From assembly GCA_024233875.1 (NCBI GenBank), contig JACKPB010000002.1:248001-312000 (forward strand): a stretch of DNA of 64,000 nt, written 5' to 3'. The position numbers and the translations under genes were made by a program. The stretch comes from Leptospiraceae bacterium. Lineage in GTDB: Bacteria > Spirochaetota > Leptospiria > Leptospirales > Leptospiraceae. The notes below the pieces were generated by a model, which was not told the origin of the DNA, did no database searches, and saw nothing but the letters and a program-made list of their open reading frames with translations. This document shows positions 51,901 through 60,204 of this stretch, one piece after another. Each line of letters starts with the position of its first letter. Position 1 is the stretch's first letter.

Positions 51901-52575
51901 TAGCTTAGCCAATTTGTCTATTTTTACATTCTTAGGATTCTTATCTGTTTCACTATCAGAGAATGTGAGGTGATTAATGAATTTTACTAGGATTTCTGGC
52001 ATTTCTTCTGGTTTGGCTATAAAATCCACAAGACCGGTAGATATTGCACTCTTTGGCATCCCATCAAATTTTGCGGAGGTATCATCCTGGACCATTACCA
52101 TTCCGCCCTGCCCTTTTATATCTCGAATTCCTAATGTTCCATCCGAACCTGTTCCGGAAAGTATAATACCTATTGCTTTTTCGCCCGAGTTATTCGATAG
52201 GGATCTAAAAAATAGGTTGATGGGCAAATTGATCCCCAGATCCTTCTCTATTTCACTGAGAAAGAGTTGTTCCTGGAAGATAGTCATGGTTTTTCTGGGT
52301 GGAATCAGGTAAACACAATTGGGACGGATTTGCATCCCATCTTCTACCCTGTAGACCTTCATTTTTGTATGCTTGGAAAGAAGCTCTACCATAAGACTTT
52401 TGAAGTCAGGGGAAAGATGTTGGATAATCACAAACGCCATACCGGTGTCTTCCGGCATATTTTTAAAAAATGTTTCTATAGCCTCATATCCACCTGCTGA
52501 GGCACCAATCCCAACAATGTACAGATCATTGCTGAATGCAATATTTTCCGGTTCTCCAGGTTTCGTTTCTTCCAT
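48940..52575 (-). CDS. CheB-CheR-PAS fusion protein
   Basis: A 1211-residue signalling protein. Residues ~10-190 are a CheB-type methylesterase (VGIGASAGG with the nucleophile Ser, IIQHLS His, LSGTGSDG Asp). Residues ~215-480 are a CheR methyltransferase (TTILRRVEKRMGI, VWAVGCSTGEEAYSLA, FATDIDNTSL, CRNLLIYLE). A long coiled coil of NEELQ repeats (ELETSNEELQATNEELL...) follows, and then several PAS/PAC domains to the C-terminus (DITEREKA-like and DVTDREKA blocks). These hybrid proteins can methylate or demethylate receptors, or act as sensory scaffolds. The downstream hybrid kinase shares the same PAS/coiled-coil style. Neither transmembrane helices nor a receiver domain are present. Confidence 0.92.
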   Translation of the reverse strand: MEETKPGEPENIAFSNDLYIVGIGASAGGYEAIETFFKNMPEDTGMAFVIIQHLSPDFKSLMVELLSKHTKMKVYRVEDGMQIRPNCVYLIPPRKTMTIFQEQLFLSEIEKDLGINLPINLFFRSLSNNSGEKAIGIILSGTGSDGTLGIRDIKGQGGMVMVQDDTSAKFDGMPKSAISTGLVDFIAKPEEMPEILVKFINHLTFSDSETDKNPKNVKIDKLAKLMSIILKTKDMDFTHYKSTTILRRVEKRMGICQIKSVDEYIELLEKSNVEVATLVDELLINVTNFFRDPETFEYLKKKIIPKIFSNRKVNVPLRVWAVGCSTGEEAYSLAILFREYMEETGENAEIKIFATDIDNTSLVAATAGLYTDNIAVDVSSERLSKYFIRKENSYQIIESIRKMVIFAFQNIIKDPPFNKIDLITCRNLLIYLETTAQKRALSYIHFALNPMGFLLLGKSETIGQMLSHFRPLDNRLKFYQKIGKNTLSLEMREDLFRNVSPALNPLGLEVRSASSREKSYEDVIYHTLMEKFEPSALLVNGNNNIEYIFGDAEKYIRMNRGKINLTISKNLRLELSTAISTGLHKSKKTGKEVIYNDIIIKDDDKITNLNLTIQPFTTKDLNSDNFFIIFEEVSMKPSIKSEGEVYDPSIHSSLRIKELETDLQITRENLQATVEELETSNEELQATNEELLASNEELQSTNEELQSVNEELITVNAEYLQKLEDLIQITNDFDNLLNSTQIATLFLDLDFRIRKFTPNIRKFFNISKIDIGRNISNFSYNMEFHDLLQVLSNVSQKGNVVEREIQVENNQHFIMRILQFMASDNVIEGIVITFVDISVRKIAEANLARSEERFRSAFEYSGIGMAILSYYGEFLKVNSKMIDLLDYSDIEFLKMTIFKISHDEFQMNLRANLEELAEGKTDYFEMKIRVLHKENYYLWVVLSFSIVRTEDKTAQYFIVQVRDVTDREKAIADLKETSILLEELHQLARIGGWVFQIQEDEMVWTEITREIYEVDASYKPSLEDMYHEADYITKDLLKKEFNKCIFKHKKISQDIRVRSFRGNDLFIRIIAKPEMIDGNVVKIIGTVQDFSNAFKKNHIQSSHEEMIENYAEPAILIQKSGKIAAWNSKAEKSLGYSQREVIGKSIYSLIPESALKNEKEIVKRLLKGESILPSSTLRKHKFGKEMKYDQILIPLQNNKGVIDSFISILKT

Positions 52576-52850
52576 CGTTACTATCGTTCATCCTTTCCAA
52601 AGAGAAAATAACATTTGACAATTCAGAAAATCATCCTCAATTACTTTCCACTTCTAAGGAAACTAATACTTTGTATTTTGCAATGCAAAAATCTATTTTT
52701 TATCAATATTTTTTGAATATATTCTGAAAAAAAAATTTATTGATAAATTCAGATCTTTTGTACTTAAAAGTTTTCTAATATTTTTTAAACGTACTACAGA
52801 GGGTTTGACAGTTTACCCCTCCATTGCACAGAAAAGGCAACTCATGGATC

Positions 52851-55800
52851 TTATTTATTCAGAGCACCCTTCATGAGTGAATGTACTGATGGAATAAAGA
52901 GTAGAACTACCAGGGTCCCGAACAACAATCCATACATCAAAGCAAGACTCATTGGAGAGAGAACCGGGTCGTATCCTCCTATCCCATAAGCAGTGGGAAA
53001 AAGACCCAGAATTGTTGTGGTGGTAGTCAACAAAATCGGCCTGAGTCTACCTTTTGCCCCCTGAATGATGACCTCATCTGTGATCTTTTGTTCCGGATCA
53101 TCTGTAGAAGTATAGATCATTACAATAGAATTATTGACAATCACACCCATCAACCCGATAAGAGCGATACCTACAAACATCGAGAGTGCCATTCCATGAA
53201 TAAAAATTGAAAGCATCACTCCAATCAACCCTAAAGGGATTGCGCTCAACACCAAAACAGGTTTGAGATATGAGTTGAAGATCAAAGCAATGATCAAATA
53301 GACAGAAACTATAGCAAACAAAGCCGCTATACCCAGATTACTAAAAATCTTTTTGTTTTCGATGGGTTCACCTGAATACTCAAGTCGAACTTCCCTTTCA
53401 GAAGAATACTTTTCCTTCAAAAGATTCAATATTGATTCGGGAGTCATTTTATCCTTATCCAGATTCCCAAATACTGCCATATATCTTTTCCCGTTATAAT
53501 GTTTAAATTCATCAGTAGATCCGGATTCATTGATTTTGATAATTGGACTTAGATTGATCTCCTGACCCATTCGATTCAGAATAGGAATGTCTCTTAGAAA
53601 ATCTAAATCTGCTCTAGATTTTTCATTTAACCTCATTCTGAAATCTATTTTCTTATCGACAGTCACCAAATCAGTCACTACTCTACCTTCAAAGGAAAAG
53701 CCAATTGTATTCAGTACATCTTCTACAGTCAATCCGGTACTAGCAAGTAAGTCGTGATCGATTTGTAAATTCAACTCATCCTTACCTTCAATTTCATCAT
53801 CATCCACATCATAAACACCCTCTAAGGACTTTAGGTATTCTTTTATCTCCTCTGCCTTCTTTTTTCTCTTTATAGAGTCATTGTGAATGATTCTTACCTC
53901 AAATGGTCTCCCGAGAGGTGGTCCGAATCGAATGATGTGAGACGAAAAAGATGTGAGTTCTTTTGATATAGGTAGATTCTCTATTTCTAAAGCTATAGAT
54001 TTTCTGATTTCTTCAGCAGTTCGTTTCCTGTTTTCAAAAGAATGAAGGTATACAAAAATTACAGCTGTGTTGGGCAAACTTCCCATTTCTGTTTGAACGG
54101 ATTCACTATTGGTTCCAATCCTGGATGAGAATCCATCCAATTCTTCAGATGGGATTTTTTGTATTACAGAATCTATCTCTTTAACTATAGACTCTGTTTT
54201 CTCCAAACTGGATCCTTTGGGAAGTAATACATTGATTATAAAACCTTCAGATCCCTCCTGTGGAAATGGATCTTTTTTAATAAAATTTTTAGTTATGATG
54301 ATAGTTATAAAAAATACAATAAAAACTGAGAAGAAAAATACTGGCTTATGCTTCAACACGATTCCCAGGAAAGACTCATATTTATTTTCAAGCTTTTCTA
54401 TAAAAACTTTCTTTTGTGTTCGATGTCCCTTTACATGAGCCAGATGGACTGGTAAAATAAAATAACTTTCAACCAATGAAACAATAAGTGAGAGTATCAC
54501 AATCAAAGGAATCACCCAAATAAATTTTCCGGGTAAACCTCCGAGACTGATCAAAGGAGAAAATGCCGCCATGGTCGTCGCCGAAGATGCCAATACAGGT
54601 GCCCAGACCATTTCAACTGCTCTCGAAGCCGCTTCCACAGAATCATAACCTTTTTCTAAAAGAGATTTTATGGTGTCCGAGATGACGATAGCATCATCCA
54701 CTAACATCCCGACGACCAGAATAAATCCTCCGAGGACAAACATGTTTAGTGATTGACCGTTCATATATAAGATAATCATTCCTCCGAGGAGAGAAAATGG
54801 AATTCCAAAAGCAGTCCAAATTGCAGTCTGAATATCAAAAGTCAAAAAAAGCACTATGACAACTAATATAAATCCTATGGCAGAATTCCCCATTACAAGA
54901 CCGATTCTGTTTCTGGTTAACTTAGAACCATCGTTGAGTTTTTTCAGTGATACATTGGGAGGGAGATTTTTTTTATCCAAAAATTCTGAGACTCCATCCA
55001 GTGTCTTAACAATGTCAGCATTAGATTTTTTAATAATCAATAACGATGCACCCGAGCTCCCATTGTTTCTGACTTTGAGTTTGAGATCTTCTGGATGGTA
55101 TTCTAATTTTGCTACTTCTCTGAGCTTGACTCCATATCCATCGGGTGACATCCGGATGATAGTATCCAGGATATTCTCAGGTTTTTCATATTTTTCATAG
55201 GAAACTATCTTCTTTTCACTGAGGAATGACTTGAGGGTTCCTCCGCTTCCACCAAGATTTCTTTTGCGAATCGCCTGAGAAATCATCAGGAAATCTACGT
55301 ATTTTTCCTTAGCTTTTTCCGGATCCACCAGAATATGAACTTCCTCATCACCCAAACCGACCGACTTGACCCGTGATACACCTTCGAGCATTGTAAGCTC
55401 ATCCTGTAATTCAGGTACAAAATCTTTCAATTCTTCATAAGGTCCGCTAAATGCCAATTCCAGAATTGGAAGATCAGAGGATGTCAGCTCATCTACAATG
55501 GGCTTACCTTTCAATTCCTTAGGCAAATTTGAGATATTTGATATCGAATTGTCTATATCTCTTCGTAATTTTTGAAAGCTCTCAGCAGGCAAATCCTCAT
55601 CAGCTGTAATACTTACAATGGATATACCTTCTCTTGAGTAGGATGTAAATTCTTTTATTCCTTCCTGTTCTTTGATCGCATCTTCTATAGGTACCGTAAC
55701 ATTGATCTCTACATCTGCTGCGGATGCTCCCGGATAAATGCTGGTAATTATAATTTGACCCAGATTTACTTCAGGAAAAGCCTCTTTTCGCATTTTAGAA

Positions 55801-55889
55801 ACAGATAATATTCCTATTCCGAATACAAAAAAGATAAAAAGATTAGCCCACATAGGACGTTCTACAAAAAACCTGACAATGTGCTTCAT
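52851..55889 (-). CDS. RND-superfamily efflux transporter (AcrB/HAE1-like)
   Basis: A 1012-residue inner-membrane permease. It begins VERPMWANLFIFFVFGIGIL, the canonical first helix, and has two large periplasmic loops and two six-helix bundles. Conserved blocks include YPGASAADVEINVTVPIEDAIKE and the helix-4 region GGFILVVGMLVDDAIVISDTI with the two proton-relay aspartates. It is related to the HME/HAE groups that export drugs, lipids or small molecules. No membrane-fusion protein or outer-membrane channel gene is adjacent, which is unusual. It overlaps by 4 bases (ATGA) with an ATP-grasp ligase gene and is last in a three-gene operon, so its cargo may be the product of the two upstream enzymes. 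Confidence 0.9.
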   Translation of the reverse strand: MKHIVRFFVERPMWANLFIFFVFGIGILSVSKMRKEAFPEVNLGQIIITSIYPGASAADVEINVTVPIEDAIKEQEGIKEFTSYSREGISIVSITADEDLPAESFQKLRRDIDNSISNISNLPKELKGKPIVDELTSSDLPILELAFSGPYEELKDFVPELQDELTMLEGVSRVKSVGLGDEEVHILVDPEKAKEKYVDFLMISQAIRKRNLGGSGGTLKSFLSEKKIVSYEKYEKPENILDTIIRMSPDGYGVKLREVAKLEYHPEDLKLKVRNNGSSGASLLIIKKSNADIVKTLDGVSEFLDKKNLPPNVSLKKLNDGSKLTRNRIGLVMGNSAIGFILVVIVLFLTFDIQTAIWTAFGIPFSLLGGMIILYMNGQSLNMFVLGGFILVVGMLVDDAIVISDTIKSLLEKGYDSVEAASRAVEMVWAPVLASSATTMAAFSPLISLGGLPGKFIWVIPLIVILSLIVSLVESYFILPVHLAHVKGHRTQKKVFIEKLENKYESFLGIVLKHKPVFFFSVFIVFFITIIITKNFIKKDPFPQEGSEGFIINVLLPKGSSLEKTESIVKEIDSVIQKIPSEELDGFSSRIGTNSESVQTEMGSLPNTAVIFVYLHSFENRKRTAEEIRKSIALEIENLPISKELTSFSSHIIRFGPPLGRPFEVRIIHNDSIKRKKKAEEIKEYLKSLEGVYDVDDDEIEGKDELNLQIDHDLLASTGLTVEDVLNTIGFSFEGRVVTDLVTVDKKIDFRMRLNEKSRADLDFLRDIPILNRMGQEINLSPIIKINESGSTDEFKHYNGKRYMAVFGNLDKDKMTPESILNLLKEKYSSEREVRLEYSGEPIENKKIFSNLGIAALFAIVSVYLIIALIFNSYLKPVLVLSAIPLGLIGVMLSIFIHGMALSMFVGIALIGLMGVIVNNSIVMIYTSTDDPEQKITDEVIIQGAKGRLRPILLTTTTTILGLFPTAYGIGGYDPVLSPMSLALMYGLLFGTLVVLLFIPSVHSLMKGALNK

Positions 55890-56779
55890 AATATCCTTCT
55901 CTTTAAAAAATCAACTAACTCATTGGAGGATTCGGGTTGAAATCTAAAAAATAATTCCGGTTCGATACACTCCAACTCCATCAAATAACTTTCATCGTCT
56001 CTCTTCAAACAATCAACACGTGAATAGTAAGGGAGTTCAAAACAGGAAGCGATAAGAGATTCAGCAAAATCAATTTCTCTCTTTGAAGCTAAGTAAGAAT
56101 ACACCTTCCCTCCGTGTTCATCCTGTACCCGAAAATCTCCTCTAGCCGGTTTTTTCAGAACGGAATGTGTATATCTTCCTCCGATGAGAATATGGGAGAT
56201 TTCCCCCTGTTTTTGAACTTCTTCAAAAAATGGTTGCAAGATATAATCTTCTTGCTGAATGTATTCATCTAAAATTTTAAGAATACTAAATGAATTGAAA
56301 TCTTTAAATTTAAAAGTATTACGGGCACCAGCTGAGATACAGGGTTTTATAAGGACAGAATCTGACTCAAAGATCTGCATTGAATTTTCGATTGTTTCTA
56401 CATAATTGTCTTTATCCAGGAAGATCGTTGGAATGATCCGAAATCCTTTCTCTGCGAATTCGGATAGATAATGTTTGTCCAGATTCCATAGAATCATTTT
56501 TTCTGAATTGATAAGAATCGTTTGTCCCTTAACTAAAGAAATCCATTCGAGAAAACGATCCGGACTCTTTTGGTAATCCCAGGTGGAACGAAAGATAATA
56601 GCTACATAGGATGACCAATCTATGTTTATATCAGACCAGCTAACCCGTTCAGCTTGAATTCCTGAACTTTGAAATGAATTGATTAGGATTTCTTCTTCCA
56701 GATGAATTTGTTCTCTATACCAATCACCTTTCTTCTCCGGCAGGTATTCATTACAGGTCAAAATACCTATCTTAGTCAT
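55886..56779 (-). CDS. ATP-grasp ligase
   Basis: A 297-residue RimK/glutathione-synthetase-like ATP-grasp protein. Visible landmarks are the N-terminal RSTWDYQKSPDRF block, the VLIKPCISAGARNTFKF nucleotide-binding segment, LQPFFEEVQKQGEISHILIGGRYTHSVLKKPARGDFRVQDEHGG (phosphate and substrate loop), and SRVDCLKRDDESYLMELECIEPELFF with metal-binding acids. It should activate a carboxylate with ATP and couple it to an amine or thiol. The RSTWDY and KPARGDFRVQDEHGG blocks resemble the cycloserine-ligase (DcsG)-like group. Substrate unknown. Overlaps of 4 bases with both neighbours show tight coupling to a GNAT acetyltransferase and an RND exporter. Confidence 0.85.
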   Translation of the reverse strand: MTKIGILTCNEYLPEKKGDWYREQIHLEEEILINSFQSSGIQAERVSWSDINIDWSSYVAIIFRSTWDYQKSPDRFLEWISLVKGQTILINSEKMILWNLDKHYLSEFAEKGFRIIPTIFLDKDNYVETIENSMQIFESDSVLIKPCISAGARNTFKFKDFNSFSILKILDEYIQQEDYILQPFFEEVQKQGEISHILIGGRYTHSVLKKPARGDFRVQDEHGGKVYSYLASKREIDFAESLIASCFELPYYSRVDCLKRDDESYLMELECIEPELFFRFQPESSNELVDFLKRRIL

Positions 56780-57207
56780 TTTATTTTTTTCTTAAAGAAA
56801 AATCTTCTTATCCCTTCTTCGTATTCATCTATAGTTCCTATCAAATCCATTCCGAGCTTCGTATAAAATTCAGGTGCCTGAAAACTAAAAGTATCCAAAT
56901 GAAGGACAGTACATCCATTTTCCTTTCCGAGATCATTTGCCTTTTCCAACAAACGGGTACCCAAATCATGACCGCGATAATTCTCATCTACCCAGAGCAA
57001 TTGGATATAGACAGACTTAAAATAAAGCATCCCGAGAGTACCTCCGATGATTTTATCTTCATCCCTGGCAAGAAAACAAAAAATAATCCTTTGATGTAAA
57101 TCTTTATTTTCTATTCGGGAAAGACTGTATTGCCTCAAACTATTCCAGAGGAAGTCAGTCAATTGAGACTCAGGGTTTTCTATGTATTGAATTTGAATGT
57201 TTGACAT
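56776..57207 (-). CDS. GNAT-family N-acetyltransferase
   Basis: A 143-residue acetyltransferase. The acetyl-CoA-binding motif A is LLWVDENYRGHDLGTRLLEKANDLGKENGC, followed by LHLDTFSFQAPEFYTKLGMD, the usual motif B. Acceptor amine unknown. The gene starts at 57207 without an obvious ribosome-binding site and overlaps the ATP-grasp gene by 4 bases, so it is the first gene of the acetyltransferase/ATP-grasp/RND operon. Confidence 0.87.
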   Translation of the reverse strand: MSNIQIQYIENPESQLTDFLWNSLRQYSLSRIENKDLHQRIIFCFLARDEDKIIGGTLGMLYFKSVYIQLLWVDENYRGHDLGTRLLEKANDLGKENGCTVLHLDTFSFQAPEFYTKLGMDLIGTIDEYEEGIRRFFFKKKIK

Positions 57208-57565
57208 TGGGAGTATGTTTTGTCCGATAGAATAGAACTTACAATATCAATTCTAAAAAAAATAACAAGTACATTTTCTGAAGGATTCTTAATTCAAATT
57301 TTTTTTTACCTTGAATAGAACTTTGGGGCACCTCCAAAAACCACTTCACAGGGCAATTTAGAGGTGAGAAATTTCTTGGATTTCCACCAAACCCCGCTTT
57401 TTTCAAGAAATATTGATGAATTTGCAATTATATTTTCTACTGCAAAATTCCCCCAAATAGGTAAATAGACATTCCCTTGCGAGAGTCAATACCAATTATG
57501 TCGCATAATCTCAAATTTTTTTGAGTTTGGAAGGGATCTTAGCTTAAATAACGAAATTCAGTCAC
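57208..57565. promoter_or_regulatory. Intergenic region upstream of the GNAT operon and downstream of the aminotransferase
   Basis: A 358-base AT-rich gap between two leftward genes, expected to hold the promoter of the GNAT operon. A small dyad CTCAAA / TTTGAG (57510-57515, 57520-57525) with T-rich loop could be a weak terminator for the aminotransferase gene. Nothing else was recognised. Confidence 0.3.
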
Positions 57566-58819
57566 TTATTCTGAGTAAACTCTTATCACTTCCTCAGATA
57601 GAATTCTTATCCCCTCTTCCACATCTTCAGAATTCCCAGCATAGCTTACCCGGATGCATTCTTTTTTGTGCTCCCAATCTTCTTCCAAACCCGGGAAAAA
57701 GTAATCACCGGAAACGATAATTACATTCCTTTGCTTTAATCTTTCATAGAGATTGCGATTTCCACCCGGGAGATCGGGAAACCACAACCATAAAAACAAT
57801 GCCCCTTCGGACTTATGGATACGGTACACTGTATTACTTAAATACTTTTCAATCAATCCACAGGCAAATTCCGATTTGGATTTGTAATACGAACGTATAA
57901 TGTTTTGAGACAAATTGTCTATCTGTCTATCCCTAAAAATCTCTCCTGTGAGATATTGACCCTGATTTCCAGGTGCGAGATAAACTATCGAATTCAACGA
58001 GGAAACGATTCGAACAATCTTCGGATCTGCGACGATAATACCGGTTCTCAAACCGGGCAATCCTAATTTAGAAAGACTGAAGCTATGAATTATATTTGGA
58101 GAATAAAAATTTTTCACATCAGAAAAGATCATCCCGGGAAAAGGATTTCCATAAGCACTGTCAATGATCAAAGGAATGTCGCATTTTTCCGCTAATTCAA
58201 TAAGTTTTTCCATTTCTGAATCGGTGAGAACATTTCCGGAAGGATTGGTAGGCCGTGATACACATATCGCACCGATTGATTCATCAATTTTTAGAGAATC
58301 AAAATCTATCTTATATTTGAAATAATGCTCTCCGATGAGTTCAATTTTAGGTTTGTATGAGACAAACATATGATTGGACAATCCTAAATCGGAATAACCG
58401 ATATACTCAGGAGATAGAGGAAATAAGATCTTCCGAAACCGACCACCTTCAAATTCTCCGGCAAAAAGATTGAAAAGAAAGAAAAATGAAGACTGACCAC
58501 CTGACGTAATACAGATATTCTTTTCAGAAATATCCCAACCATATTTTTCCACAAGATATCCTGCGAAGACTTTCTGGAACCATGGATTGCCCTCCGGTGA
58601 AGAATAATTGCCAATGATCTGCTTAAAACTTTCTTCCGAAGTCAGTTTTTTCATTTCTTCCCTAAATATTTCCTGAACCGAGTCAATATGAGCAGGATTA
58701 CCCCCACCCATCATGATCACTTTTCCGGTAGATGCATTGGCCTTCCCCAGATCATCCATAAGTGATAGAATTCCGGCATCCTGGCTGAATTTTTTTCCAA
58801 ATTTAGATATTTCGAACAT
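57566..58819 (-). CDS. avtA: Valine-pyruvate aminotransferase-like PLP enzyme
   Basis: A 417-residue fold-type I aminotransferase matching the AvtA pattern. Landmarks are FGKKFSQDAGILSLMDDLGKA at the N-terminus, GGGNPA, SRPTNPSGNVLTDSEM, DSAYGNPFPG and the PLP-lysine motif HSFSLSKLGLPGLRTG; the C-terminal ECIRVSYAGNSEDVEEG is also typical. AvtA transfers the amino group between valine and pyruvate (alanine). Other branched-chain or aromatic 2-oxoacid substrates are possible. The gene stands alone, 404 bases from the divergent methionine-cycle operon, without a visible RBS near ATG 58819. Confidence 0.87.
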   Translation of the reverse strand: MFEISKFGKKFSQDAGILSLMDDLGKANASTGKVIMMGGGNPAHIDSVQEIFREEMKKLTSEESFKQIIGNYSSPEGNPWFQKVFAGYLVEKYGWDISEKNICITSGGQSSFFFLFNLFAGEFEGGRFRKILFPLSPEYIGYSDLGLSNHMFVSYKPKIELIGEHYFKYKIDFDSLKIDESIGAICVSRPTNPSGNVLTDSEMEKLIELAEKCDIPLIIDSAYGNPFPGMIFSDVKNFYSPNIIHSFSLSKLGLPGLRTGIIVADPKIVRIVSSLNSIVYLAPGNQGQYLTGEIFRDRQIDNLSQNIIRSYYKSKSEFACGLIEKYLSNTVYRIHKSEGALFLWLWFPDLPGGNRNLYERLKQRNVIIVSGDYFFPGLEEDWEHKKECIRVSYAGNSEDVEEGIRILSEEVIRVYSE

Positions 58820-59187
58820 TTTTTACGTACAACCCATTCTTTAAAATGCAAGTTTTGCAATTGTAGATACTTTATAGATATCGTATCTCAGAAATAATTG
58901 CATTTTTCTGCTTACGGTATTTAGCCATTTCATAGCAAATTCTTCAGTAAATGTGCAAATACTATTGAAAATGACTCTAACTAAAATTGGGCACCCGGTA
59001 CGATTCTTCCGGATACCTAATCAAAGACATGGTTTTAAAATTCTCCAAATAGGTCGATGAGGAAAAATGCTCAGCAATCCGGTAAATTTTTCTTAATTTC
59101 AAGTCCCGGATCAGATAGGAATAGAAATTCTCCTGATATTTTAAATTTAAAAAAACATTTACAAATTTGGAACCCATTCAAGAATGG

Positions 59188-59211
59188 ACATATCAAGATA
59201 TCTTGATATGT
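59188..59211 (+). promoter_or_regulatory. Perfect 24-bp palindrome, operator of the methionine-cycle operon
   Basis: The half-site ACATATCAAGAT is followed directly by its exact reverse complement, ending 12 bases before the ATG of the ArsR-type gene. Size and position fit an ArsR-family dimer site for autoregulation. The rest of the 58820-59223 gap shows no riboswitch or RNA gene that I can identify. Confidence 0.8.
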
Positions 59212-59223
59212 AATTAATAGGAT

Positions 59224-60204
59224 ATGGTAATTAAATCCAACAGTCAATTTCAGGTCAGAGACTTTGTCTCGGTTTTCAAAGCCTATAGCGATGAAACCCG
59301 ACTGAGGATTGTACATATTTTATCCTACGGACCTCTGAATGTGAATGAAATTGTAGAAGTCCTTGAGATGGGTCAATCCCGCATATCCAGACATCTAAAG
59401 ATTTTGGTGGATGCAGGGATTCTTTCGGCGAATAGGGAAGGAAGCTGGGTCTACTATCGGATATCCAATTTTTCTGAGTTGGAGTTCCCTTCTCAACTCA
59501 CAGAGATTCTCCTGTCCTACAAAGATAGGATGAATGACTTTGTCAATGATGTAAAGAAAATCGAACTCATCCAAAAAAACCGTATACATAGAAACAAAAC
59601 TTACTTCAACACAATAGCAGAAAATTTTGATAAGATTCAAGAAAAAGTATTCCACCCCAGCGTCTATAGAGAAAAAATTCTTGATTACATTCCGGGTAAC
59701 AAAGGAACTATTTTGGATCTCGGCTGCGGTCCAGGTGGTTTGATATCAGATCTTTCGAAAATTTCCGAAAAGGTCATCGGTATTGATATCTCAAACAAAA
59801 TGATTGCCACAGCCAGAGAAAAAAACAAATCAAATAAGAAAGCAAGTTTCATAGAGTCCAAACTGGAAGAAATTCCTCTCAAATCTCAATCCGCAAGTGC
59901 TGTCGTGGCTTCTATGGTACTTCACCATGTATCTAACCCCCCTCTTCTCATTCAGGAAGCCGAACGTCTCCTATCTAAGAATGGAGTCTTTTGTCTGGTA
60001 GACTTACTTAAGCACAATAAAGAGTTCATGAGAGAACTTTATTCTGATCTCTGGCTGGGATTTGAACCCGACCAACTGAAGGTCTGGCTCGAGGAAGCCG
60101 GGTTTGATATCAAACAAATAGATCAGGTCAAAACGCAAACAAATTTTACAATTCTAACTATCAAAGCAGTAAAAAAAGGAGGACTAAATGTCCGAAAAAA
60201 ATGA
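59224..60204 (+). CDS. ArsR-type HTH regulator fused to a SAM-binding methyltransferase domain
   Basis: A 326-residue fusion. Residues ~10-85 are a winged helix-turn-helix of the ArsR family (SDETRLRIVHILSYGPLNVNEIVEVLEMGQSRISRHLKILVDAGILSANREGSWVYY). It lacks the metal-binding CxC of arsenic sensors. Residues ~150-320 are a UbiE-like methyltransferase domain (ILDLGCGPGGLISDL, VIGIDISNKMI, VVASMVLHHVSNP). The methyltransferase part is likely to sense SAM or SAH, as in ArsR-type regulators of the SAH cycle, or may act as an enzyme. A perfect palindrome lies before the gene, and it overlaps ahcY by 17 bases, so it probably controls ahcY, ferredoxin and metH in the same operon. Confidence 0.88.
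   Translation: MVIKSNSQFQVRDFVSVFKAYSDETRLRIVHILSYGPLNVNEIVEVLEMGQSRISRHLKILVDAGILSANREGSWVYYRISNFSELEFPSQLTEILLSYKDRMNDFVNDVKKIELIQKNRIHRNKTYFNTIAENFDKIQEKVFHPSVYREKILDYIPGNKGTILDLGCGPGGLISDLSKISEKVIGIDISNKMIATAREKNKSNKKASFIESKLEEIPLKSQSASAVVASMVLHHVSNPPLLIQEAERLLSKNGVFCLVDLLKHNKEFMRELYSDLWLGFEPDQLKVWLEEAGFDIKQIDQVKTQTNFTILTIKAVKKGGLNVRKK

Noticed and set aside
57239..57427. A 62-residue minus-strand ORF before the GNAT operon
   Set aside because: TTG start, no ribosome-binding site and no recognisable protein features; treated as intergenic.
58820..59223. A cobalamin or SAM/SAH riboswitch in front of the methionine-cycle operon
   Set aside because: I could not find the conserved core motifs of these riboswitches; the perfect palindrome points to protein-based control.
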